Assembly: GCA_029858465.1 (NCBI GenBank)
Contig: JAOUEZ010000020.1
Location: forward strand, 1 to 12,455
Origin: Thermoplasmata archaeon
GTDB taxonomy: Archaea > Thermoplasmatota > Thermoplasmata > UBA10834 > DTMW01
DNA: 12,455 nucleotides
Direction of reading: 5' to 3'
Shown: positions 1 to 6,913 of the stretch, piece after piece
Position numbering within the stretch: position 1 is the stretch's first letter
Layout: each line of letters begins with the position of its first letter
Program-made: the position numbers and the translations under genes
The notes under the pieces: model-generated
What the model was told of the DNA's origin: nothing
What the model saw: the letters and a program-made list of their open reading frames with translations, nothing else
Database searches by the model: none

Positions 1-2734
1 TTCGCCGGAGGAGATCAGGAAGATGTCAGCGACGAAGATTATAACCGCGGACACATACGACGACGACGGCTTCCCAATAGACATGGGTCTGATGGACCCG
101 CACCTCGGGGTCATCGAGCCCGGATTGAGGTGCAAGACATGCGGCAGGAAGGCAGACGAGTGCCCGGGGCATTTCGGACACATAGATCTCGCGATGCCGG
201 TCATTCATGTCGGCTATGTCAAGGAGATCAAGAAGCTCCTTCAGTCAACATGCAGAACATGCGGCAGGCTGTTGCTCACAAAGGAGCAGGCCGAGGATTA
301 CACCCGGCAGATGGAGAAGATGGAGGAGCTCGGCGGTGATACTGTCGATGTCGGATTGATCACAAAAGAGACCGCTAAGGATGCTGCATCGAGGACTGTC
401 TGCCCGCACTGCGGAGCCGTGCAGCTCAAGATTACTCTCGATAAGCCCACGACTTTCAGAGAGGAGGGGCACAAGCTGACCCCTAAGGAGGTGAGGGAGC
501 GTTTGGAGCGCATACCCGACGAGGATCTTCCGCCGCTCGGCATAGAGCCGAACGCGGCGCGGCCCGAGTGGATGATATTGACCTCGCTTCCAGTGCCTCC
601 GGTCGCGGTCAGGCCATCGATTACCCTCGAATCGGGAGATCGGTCGGAAGATGACATCACTCACAAGCTCGTGGATGTCCTAAGGATCAACCAGAGGCTC
701 CGGGAGAACAGGGACGCCGGAGCTCCGCAACTGATAGTCGAGGACCTTTGGGAGCTGCTGCAATATCATGTCACGACTTATTTCGACAACCAGACATCAG
801 GCATACCGCCTGCGAGGCACAGATCAGGCAGGCCGTTGAAGACGCTCGTGCAGAGACTGAAGGGGAAGGAGGGCAGATTCAGGTCCAACCTTTCCGGCAA
901 GCGTGTCAACTTTTCCGCAAGGACGGTCATATCTCCCGACCCGCATCTATCGATAAACGAAGTCGGAGTGCCCGAGGAGGCCGCGAGGGAGCTCACAGTA
1001 CCGGTGCACGTCACCGAATGGAACATCGCTCTTGCGAAAGATCTGGTCACGCGCGGCCCGAGCCCGAAATCTGAGATATACAAGCCGGGCGTGAACTATG
1101 TAATAAGGAACGATGGAAGAAGGATAAAGATCACGGATAAGAACGCGGAGTCCGTCGCCGAAGTGCTCGAGCCGGGTTATATTGTCGAGAGGCATCTGAC
1201 GGACGGCGACATCGTGCTGTTCAACAGACAGCCCTCGTTGCACAGGATGTCCATGATGGCCCATACTGTAAGGGTCATGGACCAGAGGACCTTCAGGTTC
1301 AATCTGTCCGTCTGCCCGCCCTACAACGCGGATTTCGACGGCGATGAGATGAACCTCCATGTGCTCCAGAGCGAGGAGGCGCGGGCCGAGGCGAGGATAA
1401 TCATGAGGGTCCAGGAGCACATCCTTTCGCCCAGATTCGGAGGACCTGTGATCGGAGGCATTCATGACCACATAACAGGGGCGTTCTTTCTCACATACAA
1501 GGACGCCAAGTTCGACGAGGAGCAGACCTCGCACATCCTTGCGAAGATATCCCTGCAGAAGCCCCCGCACCCGAATAAATCGGGCGGGAAGTATTGGACA
1601 GGGAAACAGCTGTTCAGCACATTGCTCCCTACCGACCTGCACATGACATTCAGGGCGAAAATCTGCCAGGATTGCGAAAAGCATGGAAAGGGTAGATGCA
1701 GGCGAGAGAAATGCGAGCATGACGCTTTCGTGGTCATAAGGAAAGGGAAGCTCATCTCAGGGACGATAGATGAGAAGGCGATCGGGGCGTTCAAAGGAAA
1801 AATAGTCGACAAGATCGCCAGGGATTACGGTTCCGAGAAGGCAAAGGAGTTCCTTGATTCGGTCACAAAAATGGCGATTGGCTCAATCACCTCGAGAGGT
1901 TTCACCACTTCTATCGATGACGAGGACATCCCGACCGATGCGAAGGCGCAGATAGAGGACGTGCTGAGGTCAGCAATGGACAAGGTCAACTCTCTTGTCG
2001 AGGCGTACAGGAGAGGAGAGCTCGAGCAGATGCCCGGGAGATCCCTCGAGGAGACCCTCGAGGTTGAAATCATGAAGGTCCTGGGCATGGCAAGAGACCA
2101 GGCGGGAGAAATTGCAGGAAGACACCTTGGTCTCGAGAACTCGGCGGTCATAATGGCAAAATGCGGCGCGAGAGGATCGATGCTGAACCTGAGCCAAATG
2201 GCGGGTTGCATCGGACAGCAAGCCGTAAGAGGGGAGAGGCTCAGCAGAGGCTATTGGAATAGGACCTTGCCTCATTTCATGAAAGGAGACCTTGGAGCGG
2301 AGGCGAGAGGATTCGTCAGATCATCTTACAAGAGCGGGCTGACCCCCACGGAGTTCTTCTTCCACAGCATGGGAGGAAGAGAAGGACTTGTCGATACAGC
2401 CGTTAGAACATCGAGATCGGGTTACATGCAGAGGCGTCTCATCAATGCGATGGAGGATCTAAAGGTTGTCCAAGACGGCAGCGTGAGAAACACCGCCGGG
2501 GCGATCATACAGTTCTCCTACGGTGAGGACGGCATCGACCCGTCAAGGAGCGTCCAGGGAGAGGCTGTCGATATTGACGACATAATACTTCAGGTGCTCG
2601 GAAAGGAAGGAGAGGACCTCGCCGAGGTTCAGGAGAAAGGCATAGTCAGCTACGGAATACAGGACAGGGACCTGCTGGAGACTCCCGAGGAACCTGAGTC
2701 GGAGACCGAAGAGCCCGAATTCGAGGAGGAGTGA
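1..2734 (+). CDS. rpoA1: DNA-directed RNA polymerase subunit A' (5' partial)
   Basis: Largest-subunit N-terminal part of archaeal RNA polymerase, carrying the clamp, active site and bridge helix; works with A'', B and the smaller subunits to make all cellular RNA. Counting from the ATG at 23: clamp zinc ligands C37, C40, C47, H50; second zinc site C77/C80 with C127/C130; active-site NADFDGDEMN at 435-444 with Mg-binding D437, D439, D441; bridge helix about 774-808; an extra cysteine group C548, C551, C559, C564. The C-terminus is a short Glu-rich tail. The ATG at 23 is probably internal: the bases before it read in frame SPEEIRKM, the conserved N-terminus of this subunit in archaea, so the true start lies upstream of the window. 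Visible length (about 910 residues) is normal for A'. The stop lies 2 bases before the A'' start. Confidence 0.97.
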   Translation, partial: SPEEIRKMSATKIITADTYDDDGFPIDMGLMDPHLGVIEPGLRCKTCGRKADECPGHFGHIDLAMPVIHVGYVKEIKKLLQSTCRTCGRLLLTKEQAEDYTRQMEKMEELGGDTVDVGLITKETAKDAASRTVCPHCGAVQLKITLDKPTTFREEGHKLTPKEVRERLERIPDEDLPPLGIEPNAARPEWMILTSLPVPPVAVRPSITLESGDRSEDDITHKLVDVLRINQRLRENRDAGAPQLIVEDLWELLQYHVTTYFDNQTSGIPPARHRSGRPLKTLVQRLKGKEGRFRSNLSGKRVNFSARTVISPDPHLSINEVGVPEEAARELTVPVHVTEWNIALAKDLVTRGPSPKSEIYKPGVNYVIRNDGRRIKITDKNAESVAEVLEPGYIVERHLTDGDIVLFNRQPSLHRMSMMAHTVRVMDQRTFRFNLSVCPPYNADFDGDEMNLHVLQSEEARAEARIIMRVQEHILSPRFGGPVIGGIHDHITGAFFLTYKDAKFDEEQTSHILAKISLQKPPHPNKSGGKYWTGKQLFSTLLPTDLHMTFRAKICQDCEKHGKGRCRREKCEHDAFVVIRKGKLISGTIDEKAIGAFKGKIVDKIARDYGSEKAKEFLDSVTKMAIGSITSRGFTTSIDDEDIPTDAKAQIEDVLRSAMDKVNSLVEAYRRGELEQMPGRSLEETLEVEIMKVLGMARDQAGEIAGRHLGLENSAVIMAKCGARGSMLNLSQMAGCIGQQAVRGERLSRGYWNRTLPHFMKGDLGAEARGFVRSSYKSGLTPTEFFFHSMGGREGLVDTAVRTSRSGYMQRRLINAMEDLKVVQDGSVRNTAGAIIQFSYGEDGIDPSRSVQGEAVDIDDIILQVLGKEGEDLAEVQEKGIVSYGIQDRDLLETPEEPESETEEPEFEEE
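2725..2729 (+). promoter_or_regulatory. Shine-Dalgarno site of rpoA2
   Basis: GGAGG inside the last codons of rpoA1, 7 bases before the ATG at 2737 but only 1 base before the in-frame GTG at 2731. The spacing favours ATG 2737 as the A'' start and suggests translation coupled to A' termination. Confidence 0.7.
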
Positions 2735-2736
2735 AG

Positions 2737-4200
2737 ATGTCCGCTCAGAAGTCCGTTGAGGCTTTGACCGCGAAGGGGGTCGATGAGAAGACCGCTCAAC
2801 AGCTGGTCGAGGCGGGATTCACTATCTCCAAGCTCAGGAAGGTCGCGACCGAAAAGAAGACACGAATGTCGCTAGAGAAGCTGCTCGGGGAGAAGAAGAT
2901 GCAGAAGGTCATGCAATCTCTCCTGGCATCGTCATCCAAGAAGGCGGTGGGCAAACGTGGTAAAAAGGCTGAGAAGAAGGGGCAGAAAGAACCGACAAAG
3001 ATGATGATTCCTATGAAGGTCAAGGAGCTTACCAATTCTCAACAGAAAATAATGAAGGTGCTCGCCTCTCTGAAAATGGAGCTCCCAAGATCCGTGGTAG
3101 AGGAGCTTGCCAAAAGGATAGAGCACGGCAAGATCTCCGATAAGACTCTTAAATCGATAATTGAAGAGGCATTTGTCAGATTCGAAATGCACAGGGTGGA
3201 CGCGAACGAATCTGCGGGGATCATAGCGGCGCAGAGCATCGGTGAGCCTGGCACTCAGATGACCATGAGGACTTTCCACTACGCGGGTGTTGCGGAAATG
3301 AACGTCACTCTCGGCCTGCCAAGACTAATAGAAATAGTTGATGCGCGAAGAGTCCCGAGCACGCCGATCATGGAGATACACCTCGATCCCTCTATCAGGG
3401 AGGACCTTGTCGCTGTCAGGAAGATAGCGACCAACATCGAGGAGACAGCGCTGATAGATGTCGCGGACATCGAAACGGATATAGGCGGCATGAGGGTCAT
3501 TGCTCATCTCGACACGAAGAAGCTGTCAAGAAAGGACTTGACTGTGGAGCAGGTTTACAAGAAGCTCAACTCCACTCGCGGACTGAAAGGGCTCGCGGAA
3601 ATAGGAGAGGACGGCGCATCGGTGATCATAAAATCTGACGAGAGCTCGTTCAGGAAGCTGCAGAAAATATACGAGGATGTCAAGATGGCATCGCTCAAAG
3701 GAATCCCCGGCATCGAGAGAGCAGTCATCAAGAGAGCTGAGCCGAAGGAGTATCTGATATATACCGAAGGGTCAAACCTCGCAGATGTCTTGAAGATAGA
3801 CAAGATCGACGGAAAGAGAACGACGACAAACAGCATACTGGAGATATACGAGGTTCTGGGAATAGAAGCCGCAAGGAATGCGGTCATACATGAGGCCTCG
3901 AAGACCCTTGAGGAGCAGGGTCTGACTGTGAACATACGACACATAATGCTGGTGTCAGATCTGATGACGAACGATGGTGATGTGAAAGCCATCGGCAGAC
4001 ATGGAATATCTGGAAGGAAATCGAGCGTGCTCGCGAGGGCAGCCTTCGAGATAACATCAGCTCATCTGCTAAGGGCGGCAATAATGGGGGAGGAGGACAA
4101 GCTGGAAGGAGTAGCAGAAAACATTATAGTAGGACAGCCGGTTACTCTCGGAACAGGCGCAGTGAAACTTGTCTGGGTGCCCCAGAAAATGAAAGAATAA
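2737..4200 (+). CDS. rpoA2: DNA-directed RNA polymerase subunit A''
   Basis: C-terminal part of the split largest subunit, completing the active centre with the trigger loop and the end of the clamp. The trigger-loop region GEPGTQMTMRTFHYAG lies at residues 169-184 (His181 is the substrate-contacting histidine), preceded by the conserved segment containing GIIAAQSI and followed by NVTLGLPRLIEIVDARRVPS. The C-terminal core (GRHGISGRKSSVLARAAFE and on to LVWVP at the end) is intact. At 487 residues it is longer than the usual ~390: about 85-90 extra N-terminal residues precede the part alignable by eye to other A'' proteins. They contain a helix-hairpin-helix-like stretch (about 5-35) and a Lys-rich linker (about 65-90). 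Start at 2737 is chosen over GTG 2731 from Shine-Dalgarno spacing. The gene follows rpoA1 after 2 bases. Confidence 0.96.
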   Translation: MSAQKSVEALTAKGVDEKTAQQLVEAGFTISKLRKVATEKKTRMSLEKLLGEKKMQKVMQSLLASSSKKAVGKRGKKAEKKGQKEPTKMMIPMKVKELTNSQQKIMKVLASLKMELPRSVVEELAKRIEHGKISDKTLKSIIEEAFVRFEMHRVDANESAGIIAAQSIGEPGTQMTMRTFHYAGVAEMNVTLGLPRLIEIVDARRVPSTPIMEIHLDPSIREDLVAVRKIATNIEETALIDVADIETDIGGMRVIAHLDTKKLSRKDLTVEQVYKKLNSTRGLKGLAEIGEDGASVIIKSDESSFRKLQKIYEDVKMASLKGIPGIERAVIKRAEPKEYLIYTEGSNLADVLKIDKIDGKRTTTNSILEIYEVLGIEAARNAVIHEASKTLEEQGLTVNIRHIMLVSDLMTNDGDVKAIGRHGISGRKSSVLARAAFEITSAHLLRAAIMGEEDKLEGVAENIIVGQPVTLGTGAVKLVWVPQKMKE

Positions 4201-4214
4201 ACGAGAGGATAATG

Positions 4215-4493
4215 ATGGTTGACATATCACGAGCTTTGAAGACCGCCGTTGCGACGGGCAAAATCAGATTCGGCATCGAGGAGACGAAGCGAGCGATAGA
4301 CGCGGGAACGGCGAAGCTCGTAATAGTCTCAGAAAACTGCCCAGATATCTCTCTGAGAACAGGAGAATTGAAAACGAAAAGGATAGTGTATCCGGGCGAC
4401 AACGCCGCCCTTGGAGCGGCGTGCGGAAAACCATTCTCGATTTCGTCATTGGTCGTGCTGGATGCGGGATCGTCAGATATACTGTCCGCATGA
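4215..4493 (+). CDS. rpl30e: 50S ribosomal protein L30e
   Basis: Small RNA-binding protein of the L7Ae/L30e/S12e/Gadd45 family, a component of the archaeal large ribosomal subunit. The product is 92 residues, the usual size. Family signs are the opening ISRALKTAVATGKIRFG, the block AKLVIVSENCP, and the C-terminal GDNAALGAACGKPF. Two ATG codons are adjacent (4212 and 4215). The weak Shine-Dalgarno GAGG at 4205-4208 is 6 bases from the second and 3 from the first, so 4215 is preferred; the choice changes one residue. It sits between rpoA2 and nusA, its standard place in archaeal RNA polymerase operons, and is presumably cotranscribed with them. Confidence 0.93.
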   Translation: MVDISRALKTAVATGKIRFGIEETKRAIDAGTAKLVIVSENCPDISLRTGELKTKRIVYPGDNAALGAACGKPFSISSLVVLDAGSSDILSA

Positions 4494-4506
4494 TGAGTTG
4501 AAGCAG

Positions 4507-4932
4507 ATGCCCGAAATAACCCTTACCGGAGATACGCTCCGTTACATCTCTCTTTTCGAGAAAATTACTGGGACTAGAGTCAAGGATTGCATGGAAACCG
4601 AGGAGAAGCTCGTCTTCGTCGTCGAAAACGGCCAGGGAAGCCGAGCTGTCGGGAAGAAGGGCGAGCATGTCATTAAGCTGAAGAACATAAGCGGCAAGAA
4701 TATCCAAGTGATCGAATACTCAGAGGACCCTGAGACTTTTGTGAAAAACGTCTTCCACACCTATCAGGTGCAATCTGTGACGATTGAAATGCGAGGGAGC
4801 ATTGTTCACGCGACCGTCAAGGTCGACCCGAAGTCGAAAGGAAAGGCGATAGGCAAGAACGGCAAGAACCTGAAGATCGCAAGAGACGTCGTCAATAGAC
4901 ATCACAACATCCAGAGCATCAGCGTCGCCTAG
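4507..4932 (+). CDS. nusA: NusA-like transcription factor, archaeal (two KH domains)
   Basis: Archaeal NusA family RNA-binding protein, proposed to act in transcription elongation or termination; it consists of two KH domains and lacks the N-terminal polymerase-binding and S1 domains of bacterial NusA. Length 141 residues is typical. KH1 has its GxxG loop GKKG at 49-52 and KH2 has GKNG at 116-119. The start ATG 4507 gives an N-terminus MPEITLTGDTLRYISLFEKI of family type; the reading frame stays open upstream to 4411, but that portion would overlap L30e and looks non-coding. A TTG at 4498 is a less likely alternative. There is no clear Shine-Dalgarno, and the start lies 13 bases after the L30e stop, so coupling is likely. 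Its 3' end overlaps the convergent radical SAM gene by 14 bases. Confidence 0.92.
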   Translation: MPEITLTGDTLRYISLFEKITGTRVKDCMETEEKLVFVVENGQGSRAVGKKGEHVIKLKNISGKNIQVIEYSEDPETFVKNVFHTYQVQSVTIEMRGSIVHATVKVDPKSKGKAIGKNGKNLKIARDVVNRHHNIQSISVA

Positions 4933-6004
4933 AACCGATCGGCTCTCTCTCAACCTCGAGCCTGTCGGCAGTCGGATATTCCTCGATGATGTATGAGTCG
5001 AGATTCAGTTCTGCTGCTATGTCTTTCAACACCCAAGCGGCTATCTCGACACGCCCCATCTCCGCGTTTCCTTCGATCAATCTTTTTGGGATTCCGAATC
5101 TTTGCGATATTCTCTCGGCCATTTCTTTTGGCTTTCTGGATTCGATTATGCCCATTACTAGTGTGCCGTCCCTTGTCAGAACATCGAGCGGGCGTCGTAT
5201 GTTGCATCCCCGTCTCATGATCCTCCTTCTCAATTGAATCCCATCCTTGAAAGATGAGGAGCAATAATGCAACGAGATGTCGTCCGAGGAATCTCGTATT
5301 ATCGCAATGGCGAGTCTTTGGCTCCCTTTGACGGCATTTGAGACATCATCCTTTACATCGAAACCTCGTCGCCTCAGTGCCTTCCAGTTCGTTGGCGAGA
5401 ATTCCAGCTCGTTCAAATTTGCGAAATTGACATCGAGTGCTACTGCCGCTCTGATGAGTGCCCCCATCCTTTCTTTCTCGCCTGGTATCGACGGAATCTC
5501 TATGCCGGTATCCAATCCGAGATCGTTCGAAAGCCTGATGGCAGAGACATAAGGGCTATCCTTGAGGGCACCCCAGAGCCTTATAGGAGGGTGGAAGCGT
5601 ATCTCGTCCAGGCCCGCCTTTGCAACAGCGGATATCGATTGCCCATCGGAGCATGCTGTATAGAGATGAATGTGATGCCTGTCGCCGAAATGGTCCTTGA
5701 GCATCGAAATGTATTTGGATGTCTTCTCAGCATCGATTAACGGATCTCCGCCAGTTATGCCGGTGCCGGTTGCGTTTATCAATTCCGCCTCGACAAGTAT
5801 GTCGTCATCGTTGGATGCTTTCTTCTCATCTGCGAAGACGACTGCCTTGCCCTTTTTCCTCTTCGAAAGCGGGCAGTAGTAGCAACCCGCATAGCACTTG
5901 CCAGTGGCAAGGAGGACGAGCTTCCCGCCTCTCGAGCAGTGCAGGCAACCGTTCGGCAACCGGCCGGAATAGGCTGAATCATTGAGCCAACTCTTGTATT
6001 TCAC
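4919..6004 (-). CDS. Radical SAM protein, pyruvate formate-lyase activase-related (COG2108-like)
   Basis: Predicted radical SAM enzyme of unknown substrate. With start GTG at 6004 the product has 361 residues. The iron-sulfur motif C37-x3-C41-x2-C44 (KCYAGCYYCPLS) binds the [4Fe-4S] cluster that cleaves S-adenosylmethionine. A preceding CxxC (C20, C23) could hold extra metal. The later blocks TGTGITGGDPL, GLDEIRFHPP, NELEFSPTNW and LHYCSSSFKDG resemble archaeal proteins grouped as COG2108; this assignment is from memory. An in-frame ATG at 6061 would add 19 residues. I prefer 6004 because a TATA-like box lies about 30 bases upstream of it, inside that extension, and because the family-like sequence begins at KYKSWLN. 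No Shine-Dalgarno is visible for either start, which fits a leaderless transcript. It converges on nusA and diverges from pyrF; neither neighbour reveals its role. Confidence 0.85.
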   Translation of the reverse strand: MKYKSWLNDSAYSGRLPNGCLHCSRGGKLVLLATGKCYAGCYYCPLSKRKKGKAVVFADEKKASNDDDILVEAELINATGTGITGGDPLIDAEKTSKYISMLKDHFGDRHHIHLYTACSDGQSISAVAKAGLDEIRFHPPIRLWGALKDSPYVSAIRLSNDLGLDTGIEIPSIPGEKERMGALIRAAVALDVNFANLNELEFSPTNWKALRRRGFDVKDDVSNAVKGSQRLAIAIIRDSSDDISLHYCSSSFKDGIQLRRRIMRRGCNIRRPLDVLTRDGTLVMGIIESRKPKEMAERISQRFGIPKRLIEGNAEMGRVEIAAWVLKDIAAELNLDSYIIEEYPTADRLEVEREPIGSRRR

Positions 6005-6029
6005 ATGGGAAATGAGGAGGATTTGAAGA

Positions 6030-6037
6030 TAATATAA
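6030..6037 (-). promoter_or_regulatory. TATA-like box for the radical SAM gene
   Basis: On the - strand this reads TTATATTA, centred about 30 bases before the GTG at 6004. With the usual archaeal distance of ~26 bases from TATA centre to start site, transcription would begin about 3 bases before the GTG, giving a nearly leaderless message. No convincing BRE is seen. Confidence 0.45.
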
Positions 6038-6066
6038 CTGCGCATCTCGATGAATGCTCATAGATA

Positions 6067-6074
6067 TCTAAATA
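6067..6074 (+). promoter_or_regulatory. TATA-like box for pyrF, within a palindrome
   Basis: TCTAAATA-type A/T-rich box, centred about 29 bases before the first pyrF ATG (6100). The expected start site is near 6097, giving a leader of a few bases at most. It overlaps a perfect 10-base palindrome TAGATATCTA at 6061-6070. Confidence 0.45.
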
Positions 6075-6099
6075 GGCCGCGTCCGCCATTCTCAGGACG

Positions 6100-6750
6100 A
6101 TGATGCAGAAAACCAGGATAATCCTTGCTCTGGATGTGCTTCAGAGAGCAAAGGCCATAAGCGTGGTCGATGAGACCTCTCAATACATAGATGCCGTAAA
6201 GATCAATTGGCCCCTCGTGCTGGGTGCGGGGTCCAGAATAATCACCGAGATATCTGAGAAATCTCCGGTCATCTGCGATTTCAAGATCGCTGATATTCCA
6301 AATACGAACAAGCTCATAGTCGAACAGGCGATGAAGCTGGGCGCCGCCGCAGTGATAGCTCACGGTTTCACAGGAACCGACTCCCTAAAAGCGTGTGTAG
6401 ATGCTAGCGGCGGCAAAGTATTCGTCGTCACGGAGATGAGTCATCCTGGCGGAAAGGAATTTACATCGGTCAATGCCGAGAGAATCGCTACAATGGCACG
6501 GGAGCAGGGCGCGATGGGGATTGTCGCCCCTGCGACAAGACCAGAAAGAATCGCTAAGATGCGTGAGATAGTCGGTCCGTTACAGATAATCAGTCCGGGT
6601 GTCGGCGCTCAGGGTGGCAAGGCGTCAGATGCGCTCGGGTACGGTGCTGATTTCGTGATAGTAGGCAGGACAATCTATGATTCAGATAGACCTGCGGAGG
6701 CTGCTCAAAAAATCGCCCGTGAGATAGAAGATTTTCTCATCGGAAAATGA
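6100..6750 (+). CDS. pyrF: Orotidine 5'-phosphate decarboxylase
   Basis: Decarboxylates OMP to UMP, the last step of de novo pyrimidine synthesis, in the cytoplasm. The 216-residue product is a complete alpha/beta-barrel of usual archaeal length. Catalytic residues are all visible: D12 in ILALD, K34 in VKINWPL, and the DxKxxD signature D60-x-K62-x2-D65 in CDFKIADIPNTN. Phosphate-site features follow: HGFTGTDSL, SPGVGAQGG and VGRTIY near the C-terminus. Two adjacent ATGs (6100 and 6103) could start it; the second may be the true one since the conserved part begins a few residues later. The site has only a partial AGGA a few bases upstream, and the TATA-like box position suggests a leaderless or nearly leaderless message. 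It is divergent from the radical SAM gene and 163 bases upstream of aglB, which has its own promoter. Confidence 0.95.
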   Translation: MMQKTRIILALDVLQRAKAISVVDETSQYIDAVKINWPLVLGAGSRIITEISEKSPVICDFKIADIPNTNKLIVEQAMKLGAAAVIAHGFTGTDSLKACVDASGGKVFVVTEMSHPGGKEFTSVNAERIATMAREQGAMGIVAPATRPERIAKMREIVGPLQIISPGVGAQGGKASDALGYGADFVIVGRTIYDSDRPAEAAQKIAREIEDFLIGK

Positions 6751-6828
6751 GCGGGGTTATTTACTCAAAACCGGGCATTTCAAATTTTAATGGAAATCGG
6801 GGTGGTAGAAGGATTAGCCAGAAATTAC

Positions 6829-6844
6829 TTTTCACCATTGTTTT
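6829..6844 (+). terminator. Possible oligo-T terminator after pyrF
   Basis: Two TTTT runs (6829-6832 and 6841-6844) lie in the pyrF-aglB spacer, upstream of the aglB promoter. Archaeal polymerase can terminate at oligo-T without a hairpin. These runs are short, so the call is tentative. Confidence 0.25.
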
Positions 6845-6851
6845 CCCGCCT

Positions 6852-6875
6852 CGAAAAAACCAACCTATTTATATA
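6852..6875 (+). promoter_or_regulatory. aglB promoter (BRE-like element plus TATA box)
   Basis: TTTATATA at 6868-6875 is the best TATA box in the window, with an A-rich BRE-like CGAAAAAACC starting at 6852. A start site about 26 bases past the TATA centre would fall near 6897, leaving a leader of roughly 17 bases that contains the Shine-Dalgarno site. A short TGGG/CCCA inverted repeat spans 6890-6902 near the predicted start. Confidence 0.65.
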
Positions 6876-6901
6876 ACTGTAATAATGGGTGGGCACATCC
6901 C

Positions 6902-6907
6902 AGGTGA
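6902..6907 (+). promoter_or_regulatory. Shine-Dalgarno site of aglB, fixing a GTG start
   Basis: AGGTGA, complementary to the archaeal 16S rRNA 3' end, lies 6 bases before GTG 6914. Its TGA (6905-6907) is also the in-frame stop upstream, so 6914 is the first possible start codon. The next ATG (6977) has no such site. Confidence 0.7.
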
Positions 6908-6913
6908 ATTTCT

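Noticed and set aside
947..1720. 257-residue frame on the - strand
   Set aside because: Entirely antisense to conserved rpoA1 sequence including the active site; its openness follows from codon bias of rpoA1.
4402..4422. 7-base-pair GC-rich hairpin (ACGCCGC/GCGGCGT) in the L30e gene
   Set aside because: L30e proteins can bind RNA hairpins, so self-regulation came to mind, but the bases encode the conserved NAALGAA segment and Ala codons explain the symmetry.
4411..4506. Upstream extension of the nusA frame
   Set aside because: The added 32 residues overlap L30e in another frame and have no family character; KH-type sequence starts right after ATG 4507.
5277..5552. 91-residue + strand frame opposite the radical SAM gene
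   Set aside because: Antisense shadow of conserved radical SAM sequence, with no promoter or ribosome binding site seen.
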